Source: Methanosarcina sp. MTP4
GTDB lineage: Archaea; Halobacteriota; Methanosarcinia; Methanosarcinales; Methanosarcinaceae
Assembly: GCF_000970045.1 (NCBI RefSeq)
Contig: NZ_CP009505.1
Location: forward strand, 1,302,001-1,366,000
Reading direction: 5' to 3'
Length of the DNA stretch: 64,000 nt
Below, in pieces: positions 26,083-35,144 of this stretch. A model generated the notes under the pieces. That model saw only the letters and a list, made by a program, of their open reading frames with translations. It searched no databases and was not told the DNA's origin. The number at the start of each line of letters is the position of its first letter. Positions within the stretch are counted from its first letter, which is position 1. A program made the position numbers and the translations under genes.

Positions 26083-29022
26083 TTACTTTTTTTGTTTTTC
26101 AGGTCCGAGGGCGGGGTTTTTCCCGTATTCGGATTCGTACTCTCCCAGGGACCTGGAGTTCCCTAGCAGGAGTTTTCTTGCCCTGTTGTAGACGCTCGGG
26201 ACTTTTTCGGGGTCCAGGTCGGCAAGGAGGTCGGCAAGGAGTTTTGCCAGGGGGAGGCGGTACTCCTTTTCCATCATGTCGATATCCGCGAAGGTGTTTA
26301 GCATGTGGACGGTGCTGTATTCGTTGACCGGAGCCAGTTTCCTGAGGGCTTCGGCCATGAAGCGGCGGCCTTCTTCGGTCTGGAGGGACTTTTTCCGGTT
26401 GCGGGCAAAGTTTGCGTAGAGGGCGCGCTGGTCGTTGGCCTGTTCGATCCGGAAGGCTTCGGACTTTTCCATTTCCCGGACGAGTTCCACGGCGTCGGCG
26501 CTGCTGCTCCGGGCGATAACTCCCAGGAAGGCTTCCCAGGCGACCAGGTTATGCTTTGATTCTGCTTCAAAGGCCCGCAGGATATCCACTTTGTCCGGGG
26601 CGGAGCTGTCCAGGTAGGCGGCAAAGGCAGAGAGCCTGTCCGAGGCACAGCTTGCGGCTTCGAACTGCTGCTTGATAAGGCCGTGGACTTCGGGGGTGTC
26701 CAGGGACGCCAGGATGCCGAGGCAGACGTTTTTGGCCTGCCGGTTCTTGATGACCCGGGCTTCTTCTTTCAGGGTCTCGCCTTTTGCGGCCGAGGCTTCC
26801 TCGAAGTAGCGGTAGGCTGAGAGCAGGGAGTTCGAGTACTTTGCGGCAACCGCCCTGAGGAGTTTTTGTTTCACTTCATAGAGGGCCTGGTAGCGGTGGG
26901 CATATTCCTCCTCTTCCACGGACTCGAAAATAGCCAGGAACTGCCCGCCGGCTTTTTCGAGGAGTTCGCGGTCGTTGAGCAGTTTGTAGTAGAGGGAGAC
27001 GAAGTCTTCGGTGGGTTTTGCTTCAGGGTCTTTGAGGAGGCGCAGCTTTTCCCGGTCGACCAGGGTGTAGAAGGCGGTGAAACGGCCTATGATGTCGCTG
27101 TCCTTCCTGACCTGGAGCAGGAGCTCTTCGGGGCTTGCGTCGTAGACGAGTTTCCCGTAGAAGGAATAGTCCCGGTTCAGGGAGAGGAAGGCGGGCTTTG
27201 CAACGTTTTCCACGGTGATTTCCGCCTGCTTGCCGCTGACCCGTTCCAGGACTTCGGCAAGGTCGTTTCCTTTCTCGTCCACGAGGGCTGCCCTGAACGG
27301 GAAGTCCCAGGGTTTTCCTCCTTCGGGGACCCGCTGATTGAGCCTGAAGGTGAAGTTTTGGGAAGCTTCGTCGTATTCCGTGGTGACGTCCACTACAGGG
27401 AACTTTGTCTGTTTGAGCCAGACCTCGGCCATCTCTTTCAGGGGCTGCCCGCTTGCTTCTTCCATGGCCTCGATCCAGTCGCCGGTGCTGGCGTTCGAGT
27501 GCCCGAATTTCTTGAAGTAATTGTCCAGGCCGCGGATGAAAGTCTCCTTTCCGATCAGGGTCTCGACCATGCGCACGAATTCCGGGGCTTTTACGTAAGT
27601 GACGGCTGTGATCAGGTCGTTGGGGTCGTTGAAGCCGTCAGGGATGATGGGCATGGAAGCTGCGCCGGAGTCCAGGGCAAAGGTCCCGTAGCCCGGAGCG
27701 AGCAGGTCGAGCACCCGCCCGAGCCTCTGGTATTCTTCCCCGAAAAGGAAGGCGTGGTACTGTTCTTCCACGTTTACGGTCACGGCTTCGTTGAGCCAGA
27801 TCTCGAAGGGGCTCTTTCCGGTCACCTCGGACCCGTTCTGGTTGTGGTAATACTCGTGCACCTTGACCCTGATCATGTACTCGAATGCGGGGTCCGTGAT
27901 CTGTGTGAAGGGCATGATTCGGTTGGTGGTAATCGTGGTGTTCCCGACGTTTTCCATTCCCCCGAAGTCCGAGTTCTGCATCCCGATCTCCCGGTAGACG
28001 GTCCCGGTGTATTTGTATCCGGGGCTGATGCTGCCGACAAGTTTTGCGAGCTCGGCCCGGATTTTCCCGAGTTTCTGCACTGCGGGTTCCGGTGCTTCCG
28101 TAGCTTCTGTGGCTTCCGGTGCTTCCGTGGCTTCCTCGGCTTCCCCGGCTCCCTTGCTCGCCCATGCTCCGGCTCCGTACTTCAACCGGTCCCGCTGCCG
28201 GACAAGTTCCCAGAGCTTTTGCCGGACGGCAAGCTTTTCGGGGTCGTACTGTTCGGGGCCCGTGAAGAGGTAGACCCACATCACGGAGTCGTAGAGGATG
28301 TCAAGAGCCCTTCCTGCGGGCCCGTCCTCGGATTCCGGCGGTACCAGCAGTTCCAGCATGAAAGAGTCCCCGTCCGGGTACTCGAACTCCAGCCTGAAGG
28401 TGGAATAGGTCCCGACTCCGAGGAAAAAGAGGTAGGTCGCCATGGGCGTAACCGAGTTGTCGTAGACGATTTTGTCCCTGCCCGGCTTTACGGTGTGCCG
28501 TTCCTCGACAACGTCCCCGTTGGTGATCAGGTTGGTGTAGCGCGAGTCCGCTATGATAGTTGTCCTGTAGGTGCACTTCGCACACATATCGTCAATGCAG
28601 GGCACGATCCTCTGGAAGCCCCACTGCTGGCACTGCGTGATCTGCTGCGGGGGAGCCCCGGCGGGCGTCTCGTCATAGTAAAGCCCTTCCAGGATATTCT
28701 TCGTGGGCCTGCACACCGTATCCGTGACAACCGTAATTTCGGTCTCAGGCGGCACCGGGTCCAGGAAATTGACCTCAAGGATGGCGTCTGCCTTCCTGTA
28801 CTTATAGTGTACCTCGTACTGGATACAGCTAACAGCCCTGACCTCCAGGTCCCTGCAGTTCAGCTCCAGCTTCTCAACTGGCTCGCCCAGGGTCTTCACC
28901 CTTAACATGGACTTCACATTCGTCCGGTCATCAAAGACGTCAAACACCAGGTCCATGTGCAAAACGTCAACTTTGAGTTCCCCGAAGTCTTCGGGATAAT
29001 ATTTGTAGAGTCTTGGTTTCAT
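26083..29022 (-). CDS. M1 family metallopeptidase (aminopeptidase N type)
   Basis: A 979-residue zinc aminopeptidase that probably trims peptides in the cytosol, since there is no signal peptide. The exopeptidase motif GGMEN is at residues 354-358, the zinc site HEYYH at 389-393 and the third ligand in WLNEAV (E412), 18 residues after the second histidine as required. An insertion at about 285-315, rich in Glu, Ala and Thr (EATEAPEATEATEAPE), lies before the catalytic domain. The C-terminal half is an ERAP-like helical domain. The IscB element ends seven bases upstream of its ATG, so its native promoter region was probably displaced. Confidence 0.93.
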   Translation of the reverse strand: MKPRLYKYYPEDFGELKVDVLHMDLVFDVFDDRTNVKSMLRVKTLGEPVEKLELNCRDLEVRAVSCIQYEVHYKYRKADAILEVNFLDPVPPETEITVVTDTVCRPTKNILEGLYYDETPAGAPPQQITQCQQWGFQRIVPCIDDMCAKCTYRTTIIADSRYTNLITNGDVVEERHTVKPGRDKIVYDNSVTPMATYLFFLGVGTYSTFRLEFEYPDGDSFMLELLVPPESEDGPAGRALDILYDSVMWVYLFTGPEQYDPEKLAVRQKLWELVRQRDRLKYGAGAWASKGAGEAEEATEAPEATEATEAPEPAVQKLGKIRAELAKLVGSISPGYKYTGTVYREIGMQNSDFGGMENVGNTTITTNRIMPFTQITDPAFEYMIRVKVHEYYHNQNGSEVTGKSPFEIWLNEAVTVNVEEQYHAFLFGEEYQRLGRVLDLLAPGYGTFALDSGAASMPIIPDGFNDPNDLITAVTYVKAPEFVRMVETLIGKETFIRGLDNYFKKFGHSNASTGDWIEAMEEASGQPLKEMAEVWLKQTKFPVVDVTTEYDEASQNFTFRLNQRVPEGGKPWDFPFRAALVDEKGNDLAEVLERVSGKQAEITVENVAKPAFLSLNRDYSFYGKLVYDASPEELLLQVRKDSDIIGRFTAFYTLVDREKLRLLKDPEAKPTEDFVSLYYKLLNDRELLEKAGGQFLAIFESVEEEEYAHRYQALYEVKQKLLRAVAAKYSNSLLSAYRYFEEASAAKGETLKEEARVIKNRQAKNVCLGILASLDTPEVHGLIKQQFEAASCASDRLSAFAAYLDSSAPDKVDILRAFEAESKHNLVAWEAFLGVIARSSSADAVELVREMEKSEAFRIEQANDQRALYANFARNRKKSLQTEEGRRFMAEALRKLAPVNEYSTVHMLNTFADIDMMEKEYRLPLAKLLADLLADLDPEKVPSVYNRARKLLLGNSRSLGEYESEYGKNPALGPEKQKK

Positions 29023-29028
29023 CTTACC

Positions 29029-30312
29029 TCAGCAGGAGACTCTCTCCTCGGCATTTCCGGCTTGCCGGAAATGGCAGGTGGGGGAGGAATGCGTCAACTG
29101 TACCATCTGAACTAATGTAGTACTTCTCGCACTCAGTCTCCTATATTTTTTCTTAATATTGACACTATCTGAAATTTTGTTTCCAAATATATCTGAGATC
29201 GAAAAATACCCGCTTGACCGTTTTCCTCGAATGAATCCGATCCCCTTTTCCGTATTTACAAGATCGAATTTCCTGAGGCCAAACAACTTTCCGGTAGGTA
29301 TTTTCTTCTCAGACCGTTTCCCTTTTCTTTGCTGATAATCTCCCGCAGGAACGTGTTTTTTGAAGTAGACCGTATCATCCGGTTCTACCTTCTGGTTATC
29401 CCGGCAACAGATAGCAACAGCATCAAAATAATGCGTTTTTTCGAGTCCCAAAACTTGTTCTCGCCGGAATTTTGTTTCGTAGCCGAAAACGTTCTCAAAG
29501 TTCCAGCCGGATTTCTTGATTCGGGACTTGACAATGCCAATTTCGGTTGCGTGTTTCGTGTTTGACCTTCTCCCTGAAAGCTCAAAGTTCCCGGCATGAA
29601 GGGAGCCGTGACAGGTTTCACAGAGCACGATCATGTTTTCCGGGGCATCTGACCCCTGCTTTGACCTGAAAATGATGTGATGGCAATTTAGCCGGGAATC
29701 CTTTGACTTTCCCTTGCAATGCTGGCAGGTGTACCCATCCCTGTACAGGACGTAAGCCTTGGCATTATAGAAGCCTTTGAGATCCCCTTCCTGATATCCT
29801 TTTCCGGAAACTTCCGGGTTTTTGATTTTGTGGATATCAAAGGAGGCAAGTTCTACCTTCCACTTCGTTACCGGGAGAATGGACTCCACAAACTGTTTTT
29901 CCCTGAAATGAGAATCAAGTTTGCTTTTGATGGAAGGAGCCAACCTTCCTTCTCTCCTCGAATTTCCCCGGTTATTGAACCTTGCTGGCCTGTACCTTGT
30001 CTTCCGGCTTCTCCGGGTTCTTCTGTACATCTGCCTTTGTTGCATCTTTTTCGAAACGTTTTCTCTCAGGTAAATTTCGGACTGATACAGCACTTTTTCG
30101 GAAGCGATAGCGGCGCATCCTACGGTTTTCGATCCGGTATCCATTCCGGCAGTTACGGGCTGAGTGTAGCTACTGCTTTCGAAAAGTAACTTGATGGTGA
30201 AGGGCGTGGTTCGGACCACTTTTGCCTTTCCTGTTTTGAGCAAGATCCTCGCTTTTGCCGGTTTCGTGGGCATGAGCGGGGTTCCATCTTTGTTTAGTAC
30301 GAATACAAACAT
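29029..30312 (-). CDS. iscB: RNA-guided endonuclease IscB
   Basis: A 427-residue nuclease of the family ancestral to Cas9, guided by omega-RNA to cut double-stranded DNA. The N-terminal PLMP domain is visible (NKDGTPLMPTKPAKARILL, residues 7-25). RuvC-I is GMDTGSK with D58. The arginine-rich bridge helix is RRTRRSRKTRYRPARFNNR at 97-115. RuvC-II is VELASFD with E154. The HNH domain has CQHC, HHIIFRSKQG (H211, H212), N226 and CETCHGSLH. RuvC-III is KTHYFDAVAI with D297. All catalytic residues are present, so the protein looks active. The last 30 residues are unlike the family and include the element's terminal palindrome. Confidence 0.95.
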   Translation of the reverse strand: MFVFVLNKDGTPLMPTKPAKARILLKTGKAKVVRTTPFTIKLLFESSSYTQPVTAGMDTGSKTVGCAAIASEKVLYQSEIYLRENVSKKMQQRQMYRRTRRSRKTRYRPARFNNRGNSRREGRLAPSIKSKLDSHFREKQFVESILPVTKWKVELASFDIHKIKNPEVSGKGYQEGDLKGFYNAKAYVLYRDGYTCQHCKGKSKDSRLNCHHIIFRSKQGSDAPENMIVLCETCHGSLHAGNFELSGRRSNTKHATEIGIVKSRIKKSGWNFENVFGYETKFRREQVLGLEKTHYFDAVAICCRDNQKVEPDDTVYFKKHVPAGDYQQRKGKRSEKKIPTGKLFGLRKFDLVNTEKGIGFIRGKRSSGYFSISDIFGNKISDSVNIKKKYRRLSARSTTLVQMVQLTHSSPTCHFRQAGNAEERVSC

Positions 30313-30640
30313 TCGTAATTGCTCCTATTGAATAGGGTTATGCATATCCGGGTTAGTGGAGACAATCCCGGTTTCCGGCTTCCTCTCGATCAGATATGGA
30401 ATGGTTTTATGATGCAAGCACTGTCCCTACCTCTCAGGACTGATTAACTGGCATCCTTAGAGCCTGAAACTGAGGCGGCATTCCAGGGTAACTATGAATT
30501 CGTTCCTATCGTTTCCCGATCTTTCCTAAGCTCCTAATCGGGGATCTGGTCAACCAGGGCTTGTTAGACAAGCCCCTTCCTAAAACCTGAGCCGTTAGGC
30601 GGGTTTTAGGGAGGGGCAGTTGACGAAAATGTCACCGATG
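30313..30640 (-). ncRNA. omega-RNA (HEARO RNA) of IscB
   Basis: The noncoding region directly upstream of iscB on the same strand folds as expected for the guide RNA. From 30624 downward GTCAAC opens an outer stem closed by GTTGAC at about 30554-30549. Inside, CCCCTCCCTAAAACC pairs with GGTTTTAGGAAGGGG (14 of 15 pairs), capped by the GCC-TAAC-GGC hairpin, and is followed by a CTTGT/ACAAG hairpin. The guide would be the roughly 16 bases 5' of the scaffold, above 30624. The 3' part reaches to the iscB start. Limits are approximate. Confidence 0.8.
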
Positions 30641-30927
30641 GAAGTTATGAGGGTTATTTTTTGGATAGAAAAGGTAGGGATGGGATTTAAAGGTGTTTGG
30701 TTTGGGAGGGGGATTTTCCTACCATCTATAACTTAATTAATATATTTCACCTGGGGGCTGCTCGGATAGGTTCCGAAAAACCGGTGAACGGAACGATGAT
30801 CCAAAAAATAATCAAAAGATTGCTCAAAAAACTACTTTCCGATATACTCAAATAAGTAAAGGAGTCAAGTATTTATTGTTTAAAAAATAATGAAATGTTG
30901 CTATTGTTTGTTGAGTTTTAAAATAAG
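30641..30927. other. AT-rich mcrB upstream region
   Basis: Junction between the IscB element and the defence block. AGTATTTATTG at about 30868-30878 is a TATA-like element that would start transcription shortly before the mcrB ATG. Otherwise nothing is recognised. Confidence 0.5.
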
Positions 30928-32334
30928 ATGATCCATATGAATAAAATTGAAAAGGCTATTGAATTCGTACAAGAATTAGCCGCTAATTTCGGGGCGAAAA
31001 GTGAAGAAGGGGCAAATGATTATATTTTCCGTAATAACACATCAAAAGATTCATTAAAGCAGGGTGGTGCGTTTTTTGGTTTAATATCTCCGGAGGAAGA
31101 AGCTTCTGGTAAATATCACGATTTTTCTCTAGTCATTTTCCCTGCCGAAGGGGGAGAACCTTGGTTAATATCCATTGTTGCAGGCTCTTTGGGGTTTAAG
31201 AATGATTATGAGCTAGCTGCTTTACCGGGTGTTAGGAGGCTCTTTTCTTCTATTATTGATCAGGATGGATTCAGCAAAACTTCTTTTTTGGATATAGAAA
31301 GCAATCTACCCAAACAGTTTATGGAAAAAATTCCTCACTTGAAAAACTCGTTAAAGAATTATTCTAAACTGATAACAGCTTGCAATATTATTCGAGATCC
31401 ATCATCTGAAAAGGATCAAAAAATGATTGCAGGATTTGTTGCAGCCTATGCTCAGATAAGGAATTTTGCAGGAAATGATCCGGCTAGGAATGCGATCAAA
31501 AAGGCGATATCAGAAGTTGCAACAAAGATAGATGTGGATGAGGAAGAGGAGGTATTAAAATTAGTGCAAAATAGAAAATTTGTGATCCTTCAGGGAGCAC
31601 CAGGAACTGGAAAAACCAGATTAGCAAGAATTATTGCTCAGAAGCTTAATTCAGAACCTTTCTTTACTCAGTTCCATGCTGAAACCAGTTTCAGTGATTT
31701 TATGTATGGGATAAAACCTGACCTTGATGCTGGACAGTTAGCTTATGAGGAAAAAACAGGAATTTTCTATGACTCTCTTAAAAAAGCAGAAGAAAACCCT
31801 GAAAAAAACGTTGTGCTAATTGTTGATGAGATCAACAGAGCAAATTTATCCAACATTCTGGGACCGATTTTTTACCTATTTGAGTATCAGCTAGAAAAAG
31901 AAAAAGTAGCTGTAAAAATTGATATTGGTGGGGGCTACGAAATAAGTAAAATCCCTTCCAACTATTACGTTATTGGTACGATGAACACTGCTGATAGAAG
32001 TCTTGCAGTAGTCGATTTTGCTCTTCGGAGGCGTTTTGCCTGGTACACATTGAAGCCTAAGCCAATCAAACCTGCTATTGGTTTGAAATTTTTCAAAAAG
32101 GACTTCTCAGAACTTAATAAAATTTTTAGTTGGTATGCAAGTAGTGAAGAACTAAATTTGCAACCGGGGCAAGCCTATTTCATAGCCTCAGACGAAACTG
32201 AGATGAAAGATCGAATAAAATACGAGTTAATGCCCTTAATAAAAGAATACCTGGCTGAAGGTCTTTTAACAAATGCAAGAGATGAGTTCTCGAAATATTT
32301 CTATGAAAGACTGGGTGAGGTTTTGTTTGAATGA
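30928..32334 (+). CDS. mcrB: McrB-like AAA+ restriction subunit
   Basis: A 468-residue AAA+ motor of an McrBC-type (type IV) restriction system. Walker A GAPGTGKT is at residues 223-230, Walker B VVLIVDEINRAN near 295-306, the McrB-specific MNTADRS at 352-358 and the arginine finger stretch LRRRFAW near 367-373. The first 200 residues form a separate domain resembling the DNA-recognition or MrcB-like N-domain, with FSLVIFPAEGGEPWLISIVAG. The last four bases overlap the start of the mcrC-like gene. Codons are AT-rich compared with the flanking genes, which suggests acquisition. Which modified base or DNA it recognises cannot be told. Confidence 0.9.
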   Translation: MIHMNKIEKAIEFVQELAANFGAKSEEGANDYIFRNNTSKDSLKQGGAFFGLISPEEEASGKYHDFSLVIFPAEGGEPWLISIVAGSLGFKNDYELAALPGVRRLFSSIIDQDGFSKTSFLDIESNLPKQFMEKIPHLKNSLKNYSKLITACNIIRDPSSEKDQKMIAGFVAAYAQIRNFAGNDPARNAIKKAISEVATKIDVDEEEEVLKLVQNRKFVILQGAPGTGKTRLARIIAQKLNSEPFFTQFHAETSFSDFMYGIKPDLDAGQLAYEEKTGIFYDSLKKAEENPEKNVVLIVDEINRANLSNILGPIFYLFEYQLEKEKVAVKIDIGGGYEISKIPSNYYVIGTMNTADRSLAVVDFALRRRFAWYTLKPKPIKPAIGLKFFKKDFSELNKIFSWYASSEELNLQPGQAYFIASDETEMKDRIKYELMPLIKEYLAEGLLTNARDEFSKYFYERLGEVLFE

Positions 32335-33713
32335 CTTCCCCACAAAATGTTTTTTTCGAAATGCCTTGCTTGATTGAAAAATCACAATCTCTTTCTGGTT
32401 TTCTTCTTTCAAAAAAATGGTTTAAAGGGGCAGATCGTAGATATTTAGCTGAATCTCTACAAAAATTCGTTGAATACAACAAGGAATTGTTTGATTTCCT
32501 AGAAGTCACTCCAAGAATTGAAGGTAGTGGAAAAAGTGCCAGCTTAAATTTTAGATCCGATCGTTTTATCGGAGCGATTCCACTTCGAGCACCTGATACG
32601 GGAAAGCAAATAGGAGATTTTGTAGTTCGACCTCGTTACACTTCTGCAAACGACCAGTTTTCAGAGTATGTTGAAATCGTAAATCTCCTTGAATCTGAAA
32701 TACTTCCTGAATTCAAAAATTCAATTCCGCTTCTGTCGCATAGGAATCTTAGACCGCCTATCTATTTGGAAGCAATAAAGTTCGTAAAATTGCTTGAAAA
32801 AGCGGTAAAAGCAAAGTGGAATAAATTCCAGAACACTGAGAGGATACACAGATATCCAAAATCTGAGGTGAACTGGAAAAGATACGTTGAAAAAGAGTCT
32901 GATCCTGCTAAGAGATTACTTTTTCCCTGCCGTGATAACACTCTGAGCACATTTCATAGCGAATTCTTCGAGTTGAAATACGTTTACAGCATTTCGAAAA
33001 AGGAGATAAACTCGTTTAAAACTCCCAGGCATATCAAATATCAATTTCAGGATACTTTAACATATTTGGATAATGCTTTGTACGAATTTCCCGAAAAATT
33101 CACAAACGAGCTCTATATTCATAATTCAGATTCCGTTGTCATTAAGAAATTGAAAGTTCAAGGGAACAAGATTTTAACCGGGAATTTTGAAGAAATCACT
33201 GCCTGGAGAATCGATTTTTCACTTTTATTTGAAAGGTATGTACAATTTATATTCAAGCAAATATCCCTAGAGATTGGAGCAAAGCAACTAAATAATTACA
33301 AAATCAGACAATTTTCACGTTTTAACCCTCCCTGGGCTCTTAATTATCTGGAACCTGATGTAATCCTTGTGAAAAATAACCTGGATATTGTAGTGGATGC
33401 AAAATACAAGTCTCACTTGTTCAATCTGAAAAGTAGTACAGAGGAGTTAAAAGAGGAACATAGGAGAGATTTGCATCAGTTGCTTGCTTATACTGCTTTT
33501 AGTAAGAACAAGAATAAGGTTGGAATTTTATGTTATCCTTCCAATGAACAATTTCTTTTGGAGTTGGATTATGTGTTTCCGCATTCCAATGTTGAGAGTA
33601 AGGTAGTTCTTTTAGGGATTCCCTTGAAAAAATCTGAGCTTTTTGGATTGAGGGAGTCGATTATTGATTTTATTTCGGGGATTGAGAAGGAGCGTTTGGT
33701 TGGGGTTGTTTGA
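32331..33713 (+). CDS. mcrC: McrC-like nuclease subunit
   Basis: A 460-residue protein with the McrC arrangement: a diverse N-terminal half and a C-terminal PD-(D/E)XK nuclease. The active site is EPDVILVKNN then LDIVVDAKYK (D343, D357, K359), followed by a helix with HRRDLHQLLAYTAF, typical for McrC. Its start overlaps mcrB by four bases (ATGA). It would be activated by the McrB hexamer to cleave DNA. It is longer than classic E. coli McrC. Confidence 0.88.
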   Translation: MTSPQNVFFEMPCLIEKSQSLSGFLLSKKWFKGADRRYLAESLQKFVEYNKELFDFLEVTPRIEGSGKSASLNFRSDRFIGAIPLRAPDTGKQIGDFVVRPRYTSANDQFSEYVEIVNLLESEILPEFKNSIPLLSHRNLRPPIYLEAIKFVKLLEKAVKAKWNKFQNTERIHRYPKSEVNWKRYVEKESDPAKRLLFPCRDNTLSTFHSEFFELKYVYSISKKEINSFKTPRHIKYQFQDTLTYLDNALYEFPEKFTNELYIHNSDSVVIKKLKVQGNKILTGNFEEITAWRIDFSLLFERYVQFIFKQISLEIGAKQLNNYKIRQFSRFNPPWALNYLEPDVILVKNNLDIVVDAKYKSHLFNLKSSTEELKEEHRRDLHQLLAYTAFSKNKNKVGILCYPSNEQFLLELDYVFPHSNVESKVVLLGIPLKKSELFGLRESIIDFISGIEKERLVGVV

Positions 33714-33826
33714 AATGTGGATTTATGTTCTTTCTTAATTTTCATATTAATATTTTTTATATGTAGGTTAAAAATCTGATAATTGTATACAAAATATCAA
33801 TGTTATGGTAACAAAGCTGAGAAAGG

Positions 33827-35092
33827 ATGTTAAATGAAGACGAACAACATGGAAACATTATAATATTCGATGTAGAGTTTTATGACAAAATCCATGAAAT
33901 GATGATTCGTAATAATTTGCCAGGTTCAGTAACTATAAAAAAACTGGAATATTTATTGGAAACCGGTTTAGAAGTTAGTAAAGAAGAGTTTTGGACATAT
34001 GGTATTTTTACTGAATGGAAAAATAAGCCCGGATGGAAAACTTTTGATGATTTTAAACGTAGATTGCCAGATAGGATTGGAATCTATGAAAATTACTTTG
34101 GTTATTGCGATGGGGTAGTGATTTCAAAGTATAAAGGTATAAATGAATCATTGCCTTTTGCGACCGAAAGTTGTGGAGTTGCTGGTTCTCTTGTATTAAT
34201 GAACAGATTGTTTGGTTTTCATGAAGCCGATTGGGAAAAGATTAATGTCAGTAAATCAAAAGACTTGGATTTTAGAATTGCTTCAACCGGAGAATACTTT
34301 ATTGAAGTGGAAGCTAAGGGAACTATTGTTGGAGATGACGGAAAAAGTGCATCAATATACGGTCAGAAAAAAGATATAGAAGATAAAAAGCGAATCCAAA
34401 GAGAAAGTAATGATATTATTCAACGAAGCTCTCTTTTTGGAGTAATTACTTGCATTCCGTTCAAATCTGATGATGACCACGAATGTAATCTAAGGGCAAA
34501 GTGCTTACTTTTAGATCCAGCTCCTGAAGAAATAATTGAAGATCCCTTAAAGTTCAAATTGCTGTCTCGCCTCAAATTCTACCAAAAAAATTTAGGTATG
34601 ATTTCAGATTCTAAAATAATTACAGTTCTAAATAATAGAATACGTGTTATAGAGCATTCAACTAATTTTTGGGATTTCCATCAATTACATTTAATCAACA
34701 AAACGGGAAAAAAGTTACAAATAAACTCTAATTCATTTGATAGGAAAACAGTAGTTGATAGAGATTCAATAGTTGGGCAAGTGTTTCCAATTAGCCAAAC
34801 TCTTTTTTTCTTCTATGGATTTGAAAGCGAATTATTTAACGTTATGATTGACCAAGATTTCAATGAGATTTTAAATTACAAAAAAGAAATTGCAAAATTT
34901 TATAGATATGTTAAAGCAAAAGTGGATATTGAAGACTTAAAGAGATATGGTATAAATTATGAAAAGTTCAGAAAAATCAAAAATTCAAATAAAGTAGAAG
35001 TGCTAACAAAAGGAAATCTATTTAGAAGTAATTCTGGAAGAGTTGTAGGATTTCTAGAACATTCTAACGAAAGTTTGGAAAATTTCTACTGA
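33827..35092 (+). CDS. Unrecognised protein with PD-(D/E)XK-like motif, linked to mcrBC
   Basis: A 421-residue protein matching no family I can name. Residues 146-164 read DLDFRIASTGEYFIEVEAK: a strand with Asp, then E-V-E-A-K, the order of a PD-(D/E)XK nuclease core. An upstream helix with E114 (ATESCGVAGSLVLMNRLFG) could complete it. A Lys-rich helix follows (QKKDIEDKKRIQRES). The C-terminal half is mixed alpha/beta without motifs. It starts 113 bases after mcrC, with a TATA-like TATTTTTTATATG at about 33750-33762 and AAAGG before the ATG. The same strand and the same AT-rich codon use suggest it belongs with mcrBC as a second effector or a specificity factor. This is inference. Confidence 0.6.
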   Translation: MLNEDEQHGNIIIFDVEFYDKIHEMMIRNNLPGSVTIKKLEYLLETGLEVSKEEFWTYGIFTEWKNKPGWKTFDDFKRRLPDRIGIYENYFGYCDGVVISKYKGINESLPFATESCGVAGSLVLMNRLFGFHEADWEKINVSKSKDLDFRIASTGEYFIEVEAKGTIVGDDGKSASIYGQKKDIEDKKRIQRESNDIIQRSSLFGVITCIPFKSDDDHECNLRAKCLLLDPAPEEIIEDPLKFKLLSRLKFYQKNLGMISDSKIITVLNNRIRVIEHSTNFWDFHQLHLINKTGKKLQINSNSFDRKTVVDRDSIVGQVFPISQTLFFFYGFESELFNVMIDQDFNEILNYKKEIAKFYRYVKAKVDIEDLKRYGINYEKFRKIKNSNKVEVLTKGNLFRSNSGRVVGFLEHSNESLENFY

Positions 35093-35144
35093 ACTTTGAA
35101 TCATAACTTCAATAGCTATCATATTCAGCTTCCTTATAGTATTT

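Larger units (their letters stand above)
29029..30640 (-). mobile_element. IscB/HEARO element (IS200/IS605-related, no transposase)
   Basis: Comprises the omega-RNA region and iscB in the same orientation. No Y1 transposase gene accompanies it, so it would depend on one elsewhere. The left end is near the GTCAAC at 30624-30619 or slightly beyond; the right end is near the iscB stop. A perfect palindrome, CATTTCCGGCT and AGCCGGAAATG at about 29050-29072, lies inside the last codons of iscB and could be the right-end hairpin. Exact ends need comparison with an empty site. Confidence 0.6.

Noticed and set aside
26866-28905. 679-codon open frame on the plus strand
   Set aside because: Exactly antisense to the M1 aminopeptidase, with composition reflecting the complement of its GC-rich codons and no ribosome-binding site. 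The aminopeptidase has all catalytic motifs.
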